Notes under the pieces: model-generated
What the model was told of the DNA's origin: nothing
The model's input: only the letters and a program-made list of their open reading frames with translations
Databases searched by the model: none
From: Benincasa hispida
Lineage: Eukaryota; Streptophyta; Magnoliopsida; Cucurbitales; Cucurbitaceae
Reading direction: 5' to 3'
Length of the DNA: 64,000 nt
Assembly: GCF_009727055.1 (NCBI RefSeq)
Contig: NC_052351.1
Coordinates: 10,903,203-10,967,202, forward strand
Program-made: the position numbers and the translations under genes
Shown: piece by piece, positions 33,411 through 47,724 of the stretch
Numbering within the stretch: position 1 is the stretch's first letter
Layout of the letters: each line of letters opens with the position of its first letter

Positions 33411-33489
33411 GGAAAACAATAATATTAATATTAAAGATCCCTAAAAGTCATAATATTAATATTAAAGATCCCTAAAAGTCATCAAAGAT

Positions 33490-35259
33490 ATTTATGAAAT
33501 ATTGGATTTTAAACCCGAATTAAAAACGAAGAAGAAAGCAATAACTTGGATGGACTGGACTCTGTGGACGGGCCCAACTGATGAGAAGCCGATGTGAAGT
33601 CAGAAGAGGCCCGGCCGAATCTCAGTTGATTAGGTGGCCTTTAATGATGGTGAGAGAGAGAAAATGATGAAAAATAAGAAAAATAAAACACCATACCTCC
33701 CCTAAATATTTAAAATAAAAGTGCCTTTTTCTTTTAATTACAAAACATGCTAAGCTAATATCTCACTCACCCTTTTCTTTTTATGTAGTTATAAAAAGAG
33801 AAAAAAAAAATAAATAGATATAGCATGGATTGCATCTATCATCTATCTTTGTGTAGTTGAGACTGAATATCAATAAAATTTGTCGAATAGTTTTTTTTTT
33901 ATTATTATATTAGAAAAATGAGATGCTTGACATTATGTATAGTCTATACAGACTGCACCTAATCATTACTCTTAAAAAAATATATTTGATTTAAAAATAC
34001 TCATAATCATATATATAAAGTAATATTTGTAAGCATGTTAGACCTAAAATAATCTATATAAGAATTTTTTTTGTTGATGCCGAAATTTTTGTTAATAGGT
34101 AAATTTGAAATAATGTGATAGATTTATTTATTATATTTTAGTTTACAAGAAAATTTGATGTTGAACTTGATCGTAGATTAATCGATTCTTATTCTATTAT
34201 TTTATTAAATTAGATTTTCAACTAAGACCAATGTTGTTGGCGTGCAAATCTCGTCATGTCACTCCTTACCACTTACCATTATCAATTTGCACCACTATAG
34301 TGTCAAGTCACATTTGGATGTCTAAATTAGTATACAAAATATTTTAGTTCAGTTACGTATACGAAATATTGCATGCTTCTTAAGGTGGTAGAATGAGACA
34401 ATTTATTAAGTTCATGGTCTGACATCTGCTTGAAACATGTGCAATGCTAATAGTGTCAATAAAGGTTTGATTGTTGAGATTACGAGATTTTGATTAGTGA
34501 GTTTGGTTCAACTATTCCTTTTAGATCGATCCAAGATATAAGGTCACATCTTCCTATTTTGAAATTTTGAAATGAGTGGACTCATAGGATTTCCTTGTGC
34601 TTGGCATGCCTCAAACTTTAATTAACCAAGATTGTCGACTTTACTTTTTGATTGACCTTTTTATAGTATTGCTATTCAATTGCCAATCTCATGCGTTGTG
34701 TAAACTTTTTTTTTCTTTTAATTAATCAACTAAAATCAATGGGCTAATGTAGTGGAAATTGAATTTTTTTTTTTTTATAAAAAAAGAAGAAGTTACAACC
34801 CTTTAAATCTAAAATTTAATTAGACGAAACTAAAAGTTTAAAAGAAATTATTTATTTATATTCTAAAAATGGTTTATGCAATAAGGATGCTGCCTCAAAC
34901 TTTGAGTTCAAGGGTTTCTATGTCAATGATTTTTGTTCTTGTTTCATCAAATATCAGGAACAAAGCTTTAAGAAAGCAAAATTAAAACAAAGAAGAAAGA
35001 CAAAAACATTGAAATGGTGGTTTTGGGAGGAAGTTGCATACCTTATTTAGAATTAGGGGTAGATTTAGTATGGATAAGTCCCTCAATTTTATACTCTTTA
35101 TATATATATATATATATAATTGGCATAATACAAAATCACTAGCTAATCCAATGATAAATCTATCATTCAGTTTCCTTTGACCAGGTGTTATGTTTACTAA
35201 ATTATATAAAACTCTTCGTTAACAAAATTTCTAGATGCGTTACGGTTTAAAATAATGTA
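33490..35259. other. AT-rich intergenic DNA, no gene seen
   Basis: No coding signal in either strand. Poly-A/T runs and short (TA)n tracts (for example 35098-35118) are the only structures noted. Confidence 0.5.
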
Positions 35260-35960
35260 TAATGATAAGCTATGAAACACAAATACATATACGATTATAC
35301 GATCTGATACGATGATTCGTCAATTTCTAAAAAACTAAGATACGGATACGTTAAAGGATACGTCATTTTTTATATATATTTTTAATATATATATTTCTAA
35401 AAAAATGAGGATACTGATACGTTGAAGATACATTTTCTTTTTCTTAAAAAAATCTATGATATAGATAAATTTAACATACAAGTTAATAACAATAGCACAA
35501 AATAGAATACATACACTGAAAAACAATACAAAAAAAAACATCTAAGATATTAAAGTACAATAGTTAATAAAATGCAATAGAAAAGTGACTCATATTACAA
35601 AGAAAAAGAAGATTAGAGGGAGAAATATGAAGATAAACGAAGAACTTTTTCATTAAATTGTTGAAAATATCCAAATGGTATATATTTGGTAAACTTTGTA
35701 AGGACTCAAATGTGAAAATGAAGATTAGATGATTCTAGGATTTGATCTTTTATTTATTTTTTTCCTTTTAGTTTTGGACTCAATATTGAGCTTTTTTAAA
35801 TAAGTTGTCTAGTTTTAGATTGAGAAAAATTAGATGAGTTACTTGTTTTTTTTCTTTAAAAAATGTATGCGTAGAAATAGATGCGTTAAATTACGTGTCA
35901 AATACATATATGAAAAATATATAAAAGTATCGGTATCCGATATGTGTATGATACAGATTT
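35260..35960 (+). repeat. Dispersed repeat family Y, copy 1
   Basis: The left part ('gatacgatgattcgtcaattt', 'taagatacggatacgtt') matches the reverse complement of about 52290-52400. The right part ('gtatcggtatccgatatgtg') corresponds to about 51605-51635 inverted. The family is marked by GATACGNATACG-like words and an AT-rich, non-coding interior of about 700-800 bases. Confidence 0.55.
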
Positions 35961-37629
35961 TTTACCTCACATGAAATATGTGTAATTCATAGATGGTAAG
36001 GAAAAAAAATGTGGAAGATGGGCTAATTAATCGATCGGTCTTGTCAAGAAAAACAAGTTTAAGTTATTGACAGTTGTGGTCCGGGTGAAACGGCCTATTT
36101 TTATTTTTTATTTTTTTAAAAAAAGCATATTGCACATTTTTTTAATTTAATTTTACGAAATTTGGTTATGGTGAAAGAGAAATATAGTGTGTAAATTAAT
36201 TAATTAATTTTATTAGGTGGAGTTGTACGTTTACCCAGAAGAGAGTTGTAAATTTTATAGCCTCTGAACCTTAGCTTACATCACTCTCCAGAAATCTACT
36301 TCGGTACCTTGGGATTCTCTCTAGAATCTTGTCACTTTTTTTTTAAAAAAAAATATTTAATTTCCATAACTGAAATTTCTTGCTTTTACTCCTCTCAACC
36401 CCGAATCTTTTCTTTCCATTTCACAATCTATATCTCATACCATTCTATTTTGAATTATCAATTTTTTGTTTAACATTACACGTTAGATAAATTATTATAA
36501 AAAATATTACAAATACAGGGAAAAAAAATAATATGTTATATATTTTGAATTGCTAAATTATATTTTATTTCTTTTTAGCGTCACTACAATTAATGAAATT
36601 TTCATGATTTTTTTAGTAAGATAGTGGTGGAGAATTTCAACAGAGTTCACATTTTATTTTGAATTATACATATTTTAGTAAAATGATGCCCTTGTTATAT
36701 CCAATAGTTCTTTTATTCATTTACTCCTCTCTTTTTTTTTCTCTTTGGAAAAGAATTTATTACTTCCTTTAATAGATATGCAATGTCAATGCTTTGTTAA
36801 AGTAATTAAAGTAATTAAATATATATTATTATCTTTATATATATAAAAAAGACAATTCAGTATGATATTCTGCCCTTTTTGTACTCTTAATAAGTACTAA
36901 AAAGTTATTTAATTCAGAGTTAATACAAAAAGATTTATGAAAAATCAAGGTTGACTTCTCCTTTTAGAAATTTCACTATTGTCTCTCTTTATTAAAATGT
37001 TGAATTTTTGAATTGACATTAAATTCATTACTAGAAAGAGATCACATTTATAATTAAATTGGGAAACAGGGGAGTAAGAAGTTGTCTAAATATGGTTTTT
37101 TTTTTTCCCCTTGTGTTGAAGAATATATATATATATATAAACAAATGTTAGAGAAAGGAGTAAATATTGATTTGACGGATGAAAAATATTTGAAATTGTT
37201 GGAAGAATGAATGAAGAAGGTACCATATCAAGTAATTGTAAATTTTCAATTCATCCAGTTTTAACCACAGTAAGAAGATATTATCACCGCTCCCCATATT
37301 GACATGATGTGACCATCAAACAATTAATATACCTATATCAACTCATAACCACTTTCATCTGCCAAATCAAATCATGTGTAATTATTCAATTTCTTTATAT
37401 TTTTAATGCTATTATTTTAATGAAATGTTATATTTACTCTTTCCACCAAACCGACCTTTAGAAACTTAAATTTTGTATGGGAAGCAATTCATAAACATAA
37501 ATTTAGATTCAATAAAAGTATGATTGTATTTTCATATTTTTAAATATTTGTTTGGTAGAAGATTTCGGAATTAAATTTCAATCTAAACAAATGTTCAAAA
37601 TATATTTGATAATGTTATAGGTCATTTTC
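35961..37629. other. AT-rich intergenic DNA, no gene seen
   Basis: No coding signal, RNA gene or repeat boundary recognised. A (TA)n tract lies at 37125-37139. Confidence 0.5.
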
Positions 37630-37845
37630 AAATCCAAATCACGAGCACAGAAAGACAGAAGAAGTATAAAAAACGGGCCAATGAACCAAGGGAGGAAGAA
37701 AAGGAGAGGCATTGAACCAAAAACCCCACCTTGTCCTTCTCGACCAAGGGCGAGGCAAGGTGGGCCATTTGGCCCAATTTGCCCAACTCGCATTAACCCA
37801 ACTTGCCCCCAACCAAAGATAAGGAAAGTTGGTCATTTTTGCAAT

Positions 37846-37853
37846 TTACCCGC
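37846..37853. repeat. 8-bp target-site duplication, left
   Basis: TTACCCGC, repeated exactly at 38368-38375. Confidence 0.9.
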
Positions 37854-38367
37854 TAGGGGTGTTCATGGGTTAGGTTGGGTTGGGTTGGGTTGGGTTAATC
37901 TGGTCATTTATTTAAAATTTTGTTCTAAAAAGAAGGAAAACATAAATATGTAAAAATCTAATTTAATTATTTCATAAATTGAATTAAAATTAACAACTCA
38001 ATTTCAATTTATATAATGAAAATTTTCTTTTCTAAAGTGCGAATAAACTAATTTTGAGAGTTGTTGAAGAATAAAGTATTAAAAAAATATTAGAATTAAA
38101 TAAAATTAAAATCAATATATGTATAAATAATTGTGTTATGGGTAATAAAAAAACATATTTTAAAGTTAATAATAAATTCGGACTGGTTCGGGTTAGTTTG
38201 GGTTATATTAGGTGAACCTATGAACCAACCCAACCCATAAAATTTTAATTTATTTGAATTGAACCCAACCTAACCCAAATGAGTTGATAATCCAACCCAA
38301 ACCGCACGGGTTGAGTTGGGTTGGGTTGATCGTCTTTTTCGGGTCATCGGATTTTTGAACACCCCTA
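37854..38367. mobile_element. hAT-type MITE (514 bp)
   Basis: The ends are a perfect 12-base inverted repeat: TAGGGGTGTTCA at 37854-37865 and TGAACACCCCTA at 38356-38367. An exact 8-bp target-site duplication, TTACCCGC, flanks it; 8 bp is the size made by hAT transposases. Inside each end are GGGTT-type tracts in inverted orientation (37867-37898 and 38222-38335), with an AT-rich centre. There is no coding sequence, so it is a non-autonomous element. It sits in a GC-richer stretch (37630-38560) that may itself be part of an older repeat; the open frames there are not supported as genes. Confidence 0.9.
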
Positions 38368-38375
38368 TTACCCGC

Positions 38376-39570
38376 CTCGGCCTTGGATGTCAAGACCGAG
38401 GCGGACACTTTTCCATCCCAAAAAAGTTACCTCACGGAAGCCATGGTCCAAGTCACATTGACCGACCCGAATCAACGTTTCCTAATCCACCTTACCTTGC
38501 TTACTTTTGTTTCCTAATCCCCTTTTACCTTTCTTACTTTCTCTAGGATTAGGAATTCAAGGCCACCACACTATAAGATAGAGGGCTATAGGCACATCCA
38601 AAAGCAAGTTATTATCCCTCATCTTTAGCTTGCTCTAACCATGTGCAAAATAATGACTTAAGCATTAGAGGTTTTGTAGCAGGCACCACACTAGTATTTT
38701 CTTTTCTTGTCTTGTGGGTCGTCTTCCTTCTCTCAAATTATAAATTCATTGTCAAAGGCAAATGAAAGTCAAGAGAGTCGTCTTGCTTGAATTTTGCCAT
38801 CAACATATAATATATTTATAAACCATAAAATTAATTATAGATATTCACTAAATATTTGGTTGAATATATATTATTAGTAGTTAATTTAAGAACTTGTTTA
38901 TGTTAGAAATTTGGTACAATTATTATTTATTATTATATAATATCATGTAATTTATAATATACTAAATCATAAATATTTTAATTTAACAAAATGAATTGAG
39001 GTTAAAACATAAACTATTATATTTGTTAAACTTGTTAATTTTTAAAATATAATTCTGCATCTTAAAAATTCAAATTCAAAGATTGAATACATTGAAAATA
39101 AATAAAAGTGTTGTTTTCAAAATTTACCATCTTTAAATTAAGAATCTAAAACAAGTTTCGGAAAAAAATCTACATTGTTTATCAAATACATATTCACTGA
39201 ACGAAATCGGTAAATAATAGCATCTAAATTGTCTATCGAATAATTTTTTTGTTAATACAATAGAAATGGGAGAATTTAAATTAGTATGGACTATGTTGAT
39301 GATGTAATAAAAGTTTACGGCCTTCTACACATGAAGTTTAATAAGGAACCTATATTTTATTCATATTCAAGCTTTTTCTTATTTACAAGAATGTCTAACT
39401 TCCTTAAAAAAATTATGATAAAATTATGGTCAAATTATCATTTAGTCTTCAACAATAAATTAATTATACGTTTTATAAACTAGAAAAGAGAAATGAGTTT
39501 TAAATGAGATGCACTATTTTAGACAAAATATATTAAATCATAAATTTTTCAAATATTTACAACTTTCCCC
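38376..39570. other. Intergenic DNA, no gene seen
   Basis: GC-richer up to about 38560, then AT-rich. No domain or RNA gene recognised. Confidence 0.5.
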
Positions 39571-39655
39571 ACACGCGCGCGCGCGCACGCACAGTGCTAT
39601 GTACTATTCAATATATACTATGATATATGTAATCACTCACACACACACACACACT
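39571..39655. repeat. (CG)n/(CA)n microsatellites
   Basis: Alternating CG/CA at 39571-39592 and pure (CA)n at 39637-39654. Alternating purine-pyrimidine runs like these can adopt left-handed DNA. Confidence 0.9.
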
Positions 39656-40115
39656 TTTCTCTCTTTTTTTTTTTAATTTTTGTAAGAAATTTGATATATA
39701 CTGCGATATATATATTAATTAATTTGATATAAATGAGAGTTTTTTTAGACTTCATGTTATTATGATATATACAAATTTTGATTTGTTGAGATTAAATGAT
39801 ATATATAATAAGATGTAAATGAAATTTATGATATATATTGTAATTTATGTCGAATATTAAGGCAATATGTGATTTATATACTATGATATATATCATATAT
39901 ATTTCACATATTGGTTTATACTTTAATTTATGGTATTTAGTCAAACTCTAATTTATATATTGTGGTATATTATATATATTGATTATGATATTTTCAAATA
40001 CCTAACAAAATGTTGTAAGTATTTAAAATAACTATGAATCAATCAGATAAACTAATAAATTATACTTGAAACCAACGTAAATAGAAAATAAAATTTCATT
40101 AAATATGTTTTCTTT
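39593..40115 (+). repeat. Dispersed repeat family X, copy 2
   Basis: Same order of segments as 28111-28565, slightly longer, with the (CA)n tract near its left end. It ends at the shared 'aaataaaatttcattaaat' segment. No coding capacity. Confidence 0.65.
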
Positions 40116-42575
40116 CATCACACTTAATAGTATTTTAGTTCAAATACTCTATTAAATCATAGAAAATATTTAAAAATTTAAATATTCACAAGAAATAAGT
40201 TTTGAAAAGAGATTGAGGATATAATAATCCCAAAAAATTAATTAAAGTGATCAAATCAAACTATTGTGTATATATCTGTAGAACGAGTACCTGGCTGAAT
40301 TTAATAGTGGCCTTTAACGTTTATTAGTAATAATAATAGGTGAAAAACAAAAAAAGAGTTAGGTCAGATCAATATAATTAGCTTATTATGCACAATAATG
40401 AAACCCCTTGGGGGAAGGTAAATAGTGAATGGGATTTCACTGTACCAGGGGGTAAAAAGTAAAAGTAAAAAAAAAAAGCCATAAATTAGTGAGGCTGAAA
40501 AGTTAAATGTTGTTGGGTGATGTTTAATAATAAAAAAAATATAAAATTAAAGATGGTGAAACTTCTATTCACTTGCAAGTTGCCTTCTGCTTTCCCCCTT
40601 GCCGTTTCAGGTGATTCATTTTTATTCATAAAAATTATAAACTATTTTTTTTTTTTTTTTTAGAAAATATTCATAAAAAACCTTTTAATAAAAAGTCACC
40701 ATCAATATTCTCTTATGTGTATTCATTTCAAATAAAATCCTAACAAAAAAAAAAAAAAAATGATAAGCCGAATTTATTAATCCAAACAATTGTTGCAACA
40801 TGTCGGACTATATGTTTCACTTTCACTTTCATTTTCACTCTTTATCAACAACTAGATAAGCTCTCAATAAGGAGCTTCAATTTCTATTATGAGCTTTTTT
40901 TCATTGCTAAAACTTATGTATCACACTTGCCTCACATTTTTAAATGTAAATTTGTCCCTTCAAATATATATATATATATATTTAGATGTGGTGGGAAATT
41001 TGAAGAATTAGGGTAACTTCATTTTTCTATTAATAGATTAGTTACTACGATATTTCACTAATGTAATTATAGAAACTATATGACATATTAGCTAGTTATA
41101 ATTATTTTTCTACTTTATATTGTCGATAGAAACGGACTATGTTTACACTTTTGATGTATAGTAAAAGAAATTAGATATCAGTTAAAAATATTATTTTGAT
41201 CTCTATAATTTGAATTTTCTTCTATTTTAGTTCATAAATAAAATAAGTTGAAAAATATACAAACAACGTGGTATTTAATCATTTTTCATCTATTTCATAT
41301 GATATGATCGTTTGGCAGGTGACATAAAAAAAAAGAAGACATACTGTGGTTTTATTTTTGTAGATATATCGTATATTTTTGTAACATACATCTTATCTTA
41401 TTTAATTACGAGGACAACTCACTCCAAAAAAAAAAGTTACGAGGTGACAATATTATTAAAGAATAAAGGAAATGTCGGATATTATGCTCAAGTAATTTCA
41501 CACCTCTAGTTGTTGATTTTTCTTTTTTTCTTTTTTTTTTTGTCGTGAAAAATGTTTTCATCTCATTTTAATAGGTCTAACCATTTATTGTTAGGGTTTC
41601 CTATTACTTTAATAGTAAGCCAAATTTTACATGTATTAAAATTCTTATTATATATATATATATTCCGAAAATGGCCCAATTGGCTTGTTATTCTTTCATT
41701 AATTATTGCACCATTACGTGGGGCTAGCATTTATTTCATTTTCATTTTTATTTTTTCAGAAAAATACACACAATGATATATCTTTTTTCTTATCATTATT
41801 TTTCTAAATGATGGATACAGAGATTTGAAGCTTTGATTTTAAAGAACGTAATAAATCTCAATTATCAATAAGTTATTGTACATTTCAATATCATACTTTT
41901 AACTTTGTGATTGAGAATATATGCATTAATTAATTAAACTATGCTCGAGATCTCATTTCGAGTCAAATTATTAAAAAAATTGTTAAATATCAATTATCTC
42001 AATACAAACATCTATACGAATTCTATGAAGTAATTTAAATAAACACAATTTTAATTACCTTATTTGTAATATGCGATCAACTTACAAGTCATCCAGATTA
42101 GTAAAGATGCTTACTTTAAAAGAAAAATATAATGAATATATGTTATTTCTATATAACGGTATTACAGGACACTTAATTTTTTTACATTTTTAATAGGAAC
42201 TTAATATTATTAAGTCTTTTCATAATTATCAAAAGTATCCGATTCAATGATAATTGACATATTTCATTACTCTTCACTAAAAATAAAATCTTAAAGATAA
42301 TTTATACGAGACCCTTTTTATTTATAACAGAAGAAAAACTATAAAACAATATTGTGAAGAGTATTGAAGATAAACATTTCAAAAGATAAATGAGTATTTT
42401 TTATATGAGTTTCTTTTAATTTTTCAATTCATGCATATTTGTTTCATATCAAACTTGAAACCAATTGAATTATATTTATAACAAGCTTAATTGGAGATTA
42501 AATTAGGTTCATGGATTAAATTTCAAAACATATCTGTGATAGGATAAAATCTAATATTAATAGGAAAAAGAATTA
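40116..42575. other. AT-rich intergenic DNA, no gene seen
   Basis: No coding signal. Short (TA)n tracts at about 40967 and 41650. Confidence 0.5.
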
Positions 42576-42745
42576 GGTTATGGCTTCGATCCGTGTGCAC
42601 CAGGCCAAACTCATGGATCGCTTTCTTCCGGTTGTATTTGGGGTTTCGGACCACACAAGACAAACTGAACCACCAGTTTTCCGGTCTGAACCGAGACGAG
42701 AGAGACCGCTCATCTTCTTTCGCGCCGCCCATTTCGCCCAATATT
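42576..42745. other. GC-rich islet of unknown origin
   Basis: About 165 bases with clearly higher GC than its surroundings are open on both strands: plus from the ATG at 42580 (81 residues, running out into AT-rich DNA) and minus 42523-42741 (72 residues). I recognise neither product. The abrupt composition change suggests a piece of a gene or leader moved here by a transposon, or a lone conserved exon. Confidence 0.35.
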
Positions 42746-45120
42746 ATTATTTTTTAAAAAGGACATTTTTCTTAAAAGGTGATTTTAAAAATATAAAAAT
42801 GAGGAAAATTATTTACACAAAATAACAAATTTTAATTTTATTTGATAGAGGTGGATAGAAATCTATCAATATTTATCAATGATAGAAACTAATAAAAGTT
42901 TATTATTGATACTATGTGATAAACAAAGTTTATATAGAAGTGCAAGAAAAAATCGAAATCTGGTTTTGTTTGATTTTTTAGTATAAAATTAGACATATTG
43001 GTTTGTATTTGGAGAAAACAAAAAAATAGTTGGATTTTGATTAGAAAAATTAATCAAAACCAAACCAAACCAAACCGAAGGTATATATACCCTTAAACAT
43101 AAAATTTAACATTAGGTATCTATTAGTGTTTTATTTATTATGTTGCATGTATATATATGTATTTAGAAAAAAGAAAAATGATTATGAAGTGTATATGTTT
43201 TTTATTTAGAAAGTGCCTAAAAAAATGTCGAATCTCAATTTATAAAAAAATAAGTGGACCCAATTTTAATTTAAAATTATAAAAAATGACCAGAAACCCA
43301 AATTGGAAATAAAACTTTAAAATTTGAAAAAAAAAATAAAAAATCAAGAACCAAATCGATAATAAACCGAATAAAATAAAAACCAATCCATTAGTTTTGT
43401 TTTTTATTAGACATTAGTTTGGATCTCTTCTTTATAAAACCTATCGATTCGATTTGGTTCTTATCTCAAAACTGACAAAATCGAACCGATTATCCCTCCT
43501 AAATCTATCAATATTTTTTTTTTCTTATTTCTATAAATAGTTTGACATTTTCCCTTTTTTAATTTACCCCTTATTTCTATCATAAAACTCATTTTTTATT
43601 TGCATGCATACATGCATATTCTTCATTTTTATTTCTTTAAATAAATCGTATCCCCATTCTGCCCTTTATCCAAAAATAAACAAAATTTTCCACTCTGCAT
43701 TATTTTTCGTATATATTCTCTAATGATTCATCATTAATTCGTACGTCCATTGTATTTAAACCACTAGTTTCATTACTTCACTCTTTTTTTTTTTTTTTTT
43801 TTTAAATTTTGTTTTTCTTTTAATTAAGCCCAACAAAATCATATAATCGAGAACGTATTAAAACATGGATGTTGGTTCAATTGCTCATTTATGCAATATC
43901 TTTACAAGTTGATAGCAAAAGAATACTATTGGAATGAACAAATCGTCTTCTTCTCCATTCTACCCTTTGGAATCTTTGGATTGAAGGAAACAAGCACATG
44001 CACCTTTCAAAACAACTCTAGTAGCATCATCCATATTTGGAAAGGCATTGCCTTAAACTAGATTATTCGTATGTATATAATTTTTTTTTTTTTGGTATGT
44101 TTCTCATATACGTAATAAAGTATCTCTTATCAACAATAATTATAATGGTTGACATTTGGGGTATGATTTCAAACAAATAATGAATAAATCATTTTCATTC
44201 TCGAGAAATTGTAATATTGTTACCATTGCTCTCAATTATTGTAATATTCACTCTATATGAGTTGTTTATGTTTCTCACCATATTATGTCTTGTAGTCTAC
44301 ACAATAGTTTAATTTTTCTACATACTAAATATATGGTCATGAGTCATCATCAACGATAGAATATACAGAGATTTTTTAAAATTGGAATAATAACTATACA
44401 TATTAAAGATAAATAGGGGACCATTGCATTAACATTAAGGCTGATTTATTCAGAGAGAAAAAAGAAAAAAAGAAAATAATGGTGATGAATAAAACAATAT
44501 AGTGTGGAGTATGTTGGAATTAGAGAAATGAATGGAATGAGGACCGTTTTTCAGGAGGTCGGGTCGTTGCGTGTCTTTACCTCTATATACTCTCAATATT
44601 CAATTTATACGTACTCTAATCATTTATGTATTCTAGTTTCAACCCTCACCATTATCAATTTTAATTTAAATTAAAAATACAAACATTTATGTATTCTGAT
44701 TACAACTCTGTGGATTCGGACACATCTGTCTCCTTCCATGGGACCAAAATTAAATATTGTTCTAAAATTAAATAGTGTATCATCGATTGTTAAATATTTG
44801 AATCTCGCACTTTACTTATGGTTGGATTTTTATGCAAAATATTAGAAGATTTGGTTATTCCACATCTGAAAGTCTAAAAAAGTGATGAATTTCATGTACT
44901 ATAAAATAATTTTATGCCTTTAGTTTTAATCAATACAACGAACCACTTTAATTGTGTGTGAGAGATATAATGCTTTGAGAGTGTAATTGTATTCGGTGTT
45001 GAGGAGAGAATTCTGGGTGATTGTGGAATTTTTTTTATTTGTGGTTTTTTTCTCCGGTTTAGAGTTTTTTTCATGATAATTTTTATGTTACCGGTTTTAT
45101 TGTCTTATTTTAATTTATCT
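42746..45120. other. Intergenic DNA with AAACC-type repeat remnants
   Basis: At 43050-43080 a run of ACCAAACCAAACCAAACCG is followed, at 43430-43490, by inverted GGTTCGATT-like words. This is the pattern of old MITE families, but no clean ends are visible. No gene is seen. Confidence 0.4.
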
Positions 45121-45129
45121 GCATAGTAT

Positions 45130-45640
45130 AGGGTACGGGTGTACATAGGTTGGGTGTTCAGTTGAGAGTGTTTTTTGGACCAATTCAAAAATTCGAGTTG
45201 ATTGGGTCGGCAACTCAAAAGACCCAAATAAAATCTCTAACATTATTCGAGTTTATTCTTTTCTTTTGAATTAAAAATATGTAAATTTATCTACAACATG
45301 TGACTAATAACTAAAATTTCATAAAATTCAAAGGTTAAACACCAAATATCTATGATATTTATTTGCTTTAAACAAAGACAAATATCATAACAATTTTAAA
45401 AGAAAAATATTAAAAATTCACAAATTAATCAATATAAAGTAATCAAACTTTAAACAAAGAGATATATATAGGGTTGGTTAGGTCAACCTAATTTTTTTTA
45501 AGTCAACCCACAACCCAACGAAAATGGAAAACATTCAATACAATCCAACCAAGAACCAAATAAATCAAACCTAACCCTTATATTTTGGATCGGATAGTCG
45601 GATTGTTCAAGTTATCGAATCATTTGATTACCCCCAGTAC
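45130..45640. mobile_element. Possible old relative of the hAT-type MITE
   Basis: The left end has 'gggtgtacataggttgggtg' and the right side carries 'caacccacaacccaac' and 'aacctaaccc', the same arrangement of GGGTT and AACCC tracts around an AT-rich centre as at 37854-38367. The ends have decayed and I see no target-site duplication. Confidence 0.4.
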
Positions 45641-47724
45641 AGGGAGGGATAGTCTAGTTATTAGGAACCACTGAAAACCTCGATTATAAAAAGAAAAAAA
45701 AAACTATACTTTTTTTTTTTTTAAAGCAAAAATTGGATGATAACGTAAATTAAACTTTTAAAAAATATATCAGGAACAGGAGAGATTTTTTCTTCAGACA
45801 GATGCCAATTTTATCATGATGATTCTGGGGACTGTTAACTAGAGAAATTCCATAAAATTTTTTTGTAGTAATTAAAAAAAAAAAAAAAATAGATTTAGTG
45901 TCTGTTTAGTAAGGTTTCAATAGAGAGAATTTAATAAATAAAATTTGGATTAGGATCTAAATAGTTCATACTTCACAACCTCATTCCTCCGATTAGTTTG
46001 ATTTAATGAACTATCTAGCATATGTTGATTAACCTTCGATGCCATTACAATTTTGCTAATCGGACAATTTAGTATATACAATAGCATTAATGCATTATTC
46101 ATATTTTCATTTACTAAAATTAGTTTATAATATCATAATTATTGATTTATTCAAATCTCTGCTTTAGCTAAATTAGAATTAAAAGTACTTCCCAAAACTA
46201 TTTTCTTTTCTTGCTTATCTTGGTTAAAACATAACCAGAACAATTCTTTAAAGACAGAGTATTTAATATGTATATAATAAAAGGACTTTAAAGAAATTAA
46301 ATGTTTATGTCTCTAACATTATTGGAGTGCATTTCTCATTGTTTTTCAATACTTTATTATGGAATTTTATATTATTTTAATCAAGATATAGAAAACCATT
46401 CAAAATGAAAAAAAAAAAAAATTATGTGAATCTATTATGGAATTTATTTTAATTATGATATAGAATTTTCATTTAAAATGAATAAATATTACGTGGATTT
46501 GTTATATCACAATAAAATTAATAAATCCTGAACGTTAGATCTTAAATGATAAAATCCATACTTATACATTCTGGACTAAAATAACTAATTTCTAATGCGT
46601 AAGTTTTTTTTATTAATAATAATCATGATCAATAATCTATCTATTTATGATTAAAATATCGTCACAATAATATATAGTATGAGGTAATTGTATTAAATAA
46701 CAAAACTGCTAAAAATATTTAAATAAGTAAAATGTCATTGTCTATCACTATTTATCATGGATAGAAAATGACATTTTGTTATATTTATAAATATGTTTGA
46801 CTCATTTTCCTATATTTAAAAATAATTCTATATAATGATCTAAGTTCGAGAAGATTTAAAAATATTCTGTGTATACAAAAGAAAACATGTCAAAGTACTT
46901 TAAAGCTATGTATTGTTTATTGATACTGGTAATTTAAAATGACCTTGATTTCTTGATATTTACATATTTTTTAAAGGATCTTGATAATTAAAATAACTGT
47001 TTAAATCGTTTTTTTTTTTGGTTAAATAACAGAAAACATGAAATGATGTATAAGATATTGTTAAACTTCGAAAAAAATATGGGTTATTGAAATATCAAGT
47101 TAAGTTATATCGATTATATATATTAGTTAGGGTTAATATTTTAGTACTACTGGATTTAGCTATTCTTAAAACATAAACATAATTCATATAATGATTTTAA
47201 CATATATATTTTTTAAGAAAATAATTATAGTTGCTGGACGTCAACTTAGTTTATAAGATATATAACTTTGAGTAAATGATTATAGGTTAGATCGAATCTA
47301 AGAAAAGTTGTAATTTTTTATAATAATAAATTGATTTAAAAGTTTTTGGTGATGTAAAGACTACAATAAATAAAATTAAATAATGTACTGTTGTAGTTTT
47401 AGAATTTTATTTAGGTTTATAAAGAGGGGGGAAAAGGAAAAAAAAGAAAAAGAAATAAATGGAGAAAAGTGAGTAGTAGTTAAAGCATATCCGAATTGAG
47501 AGGCCGTTTTCGTGGGGAAGAGAGGGAGATTGAGAAGGATTAATATAAATGAGCGGGGGGGATGCTTTTGCAATTAAGTATTTAATGTGGGTCTGGCAGC
47601 AAATTCACACTTGAATGGTGAGAGAAGTTGGGGGTAGTAAAGTAGGCAGTAATTCTTTTCACCATACTCAAATTTAAAACCCTCTCTCTTTCCTTATTCC
47701 ATAAATCCTTTCTCCAGTGTCCAT

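Noticed and set aside
37867..37898. GGGTT tract resembling a telomere-like repeat
   Set aside because: The plant telomere unit is TTTAGGG; this is GGGTT(G) inside a MITE and has an inverted partner near its other end.
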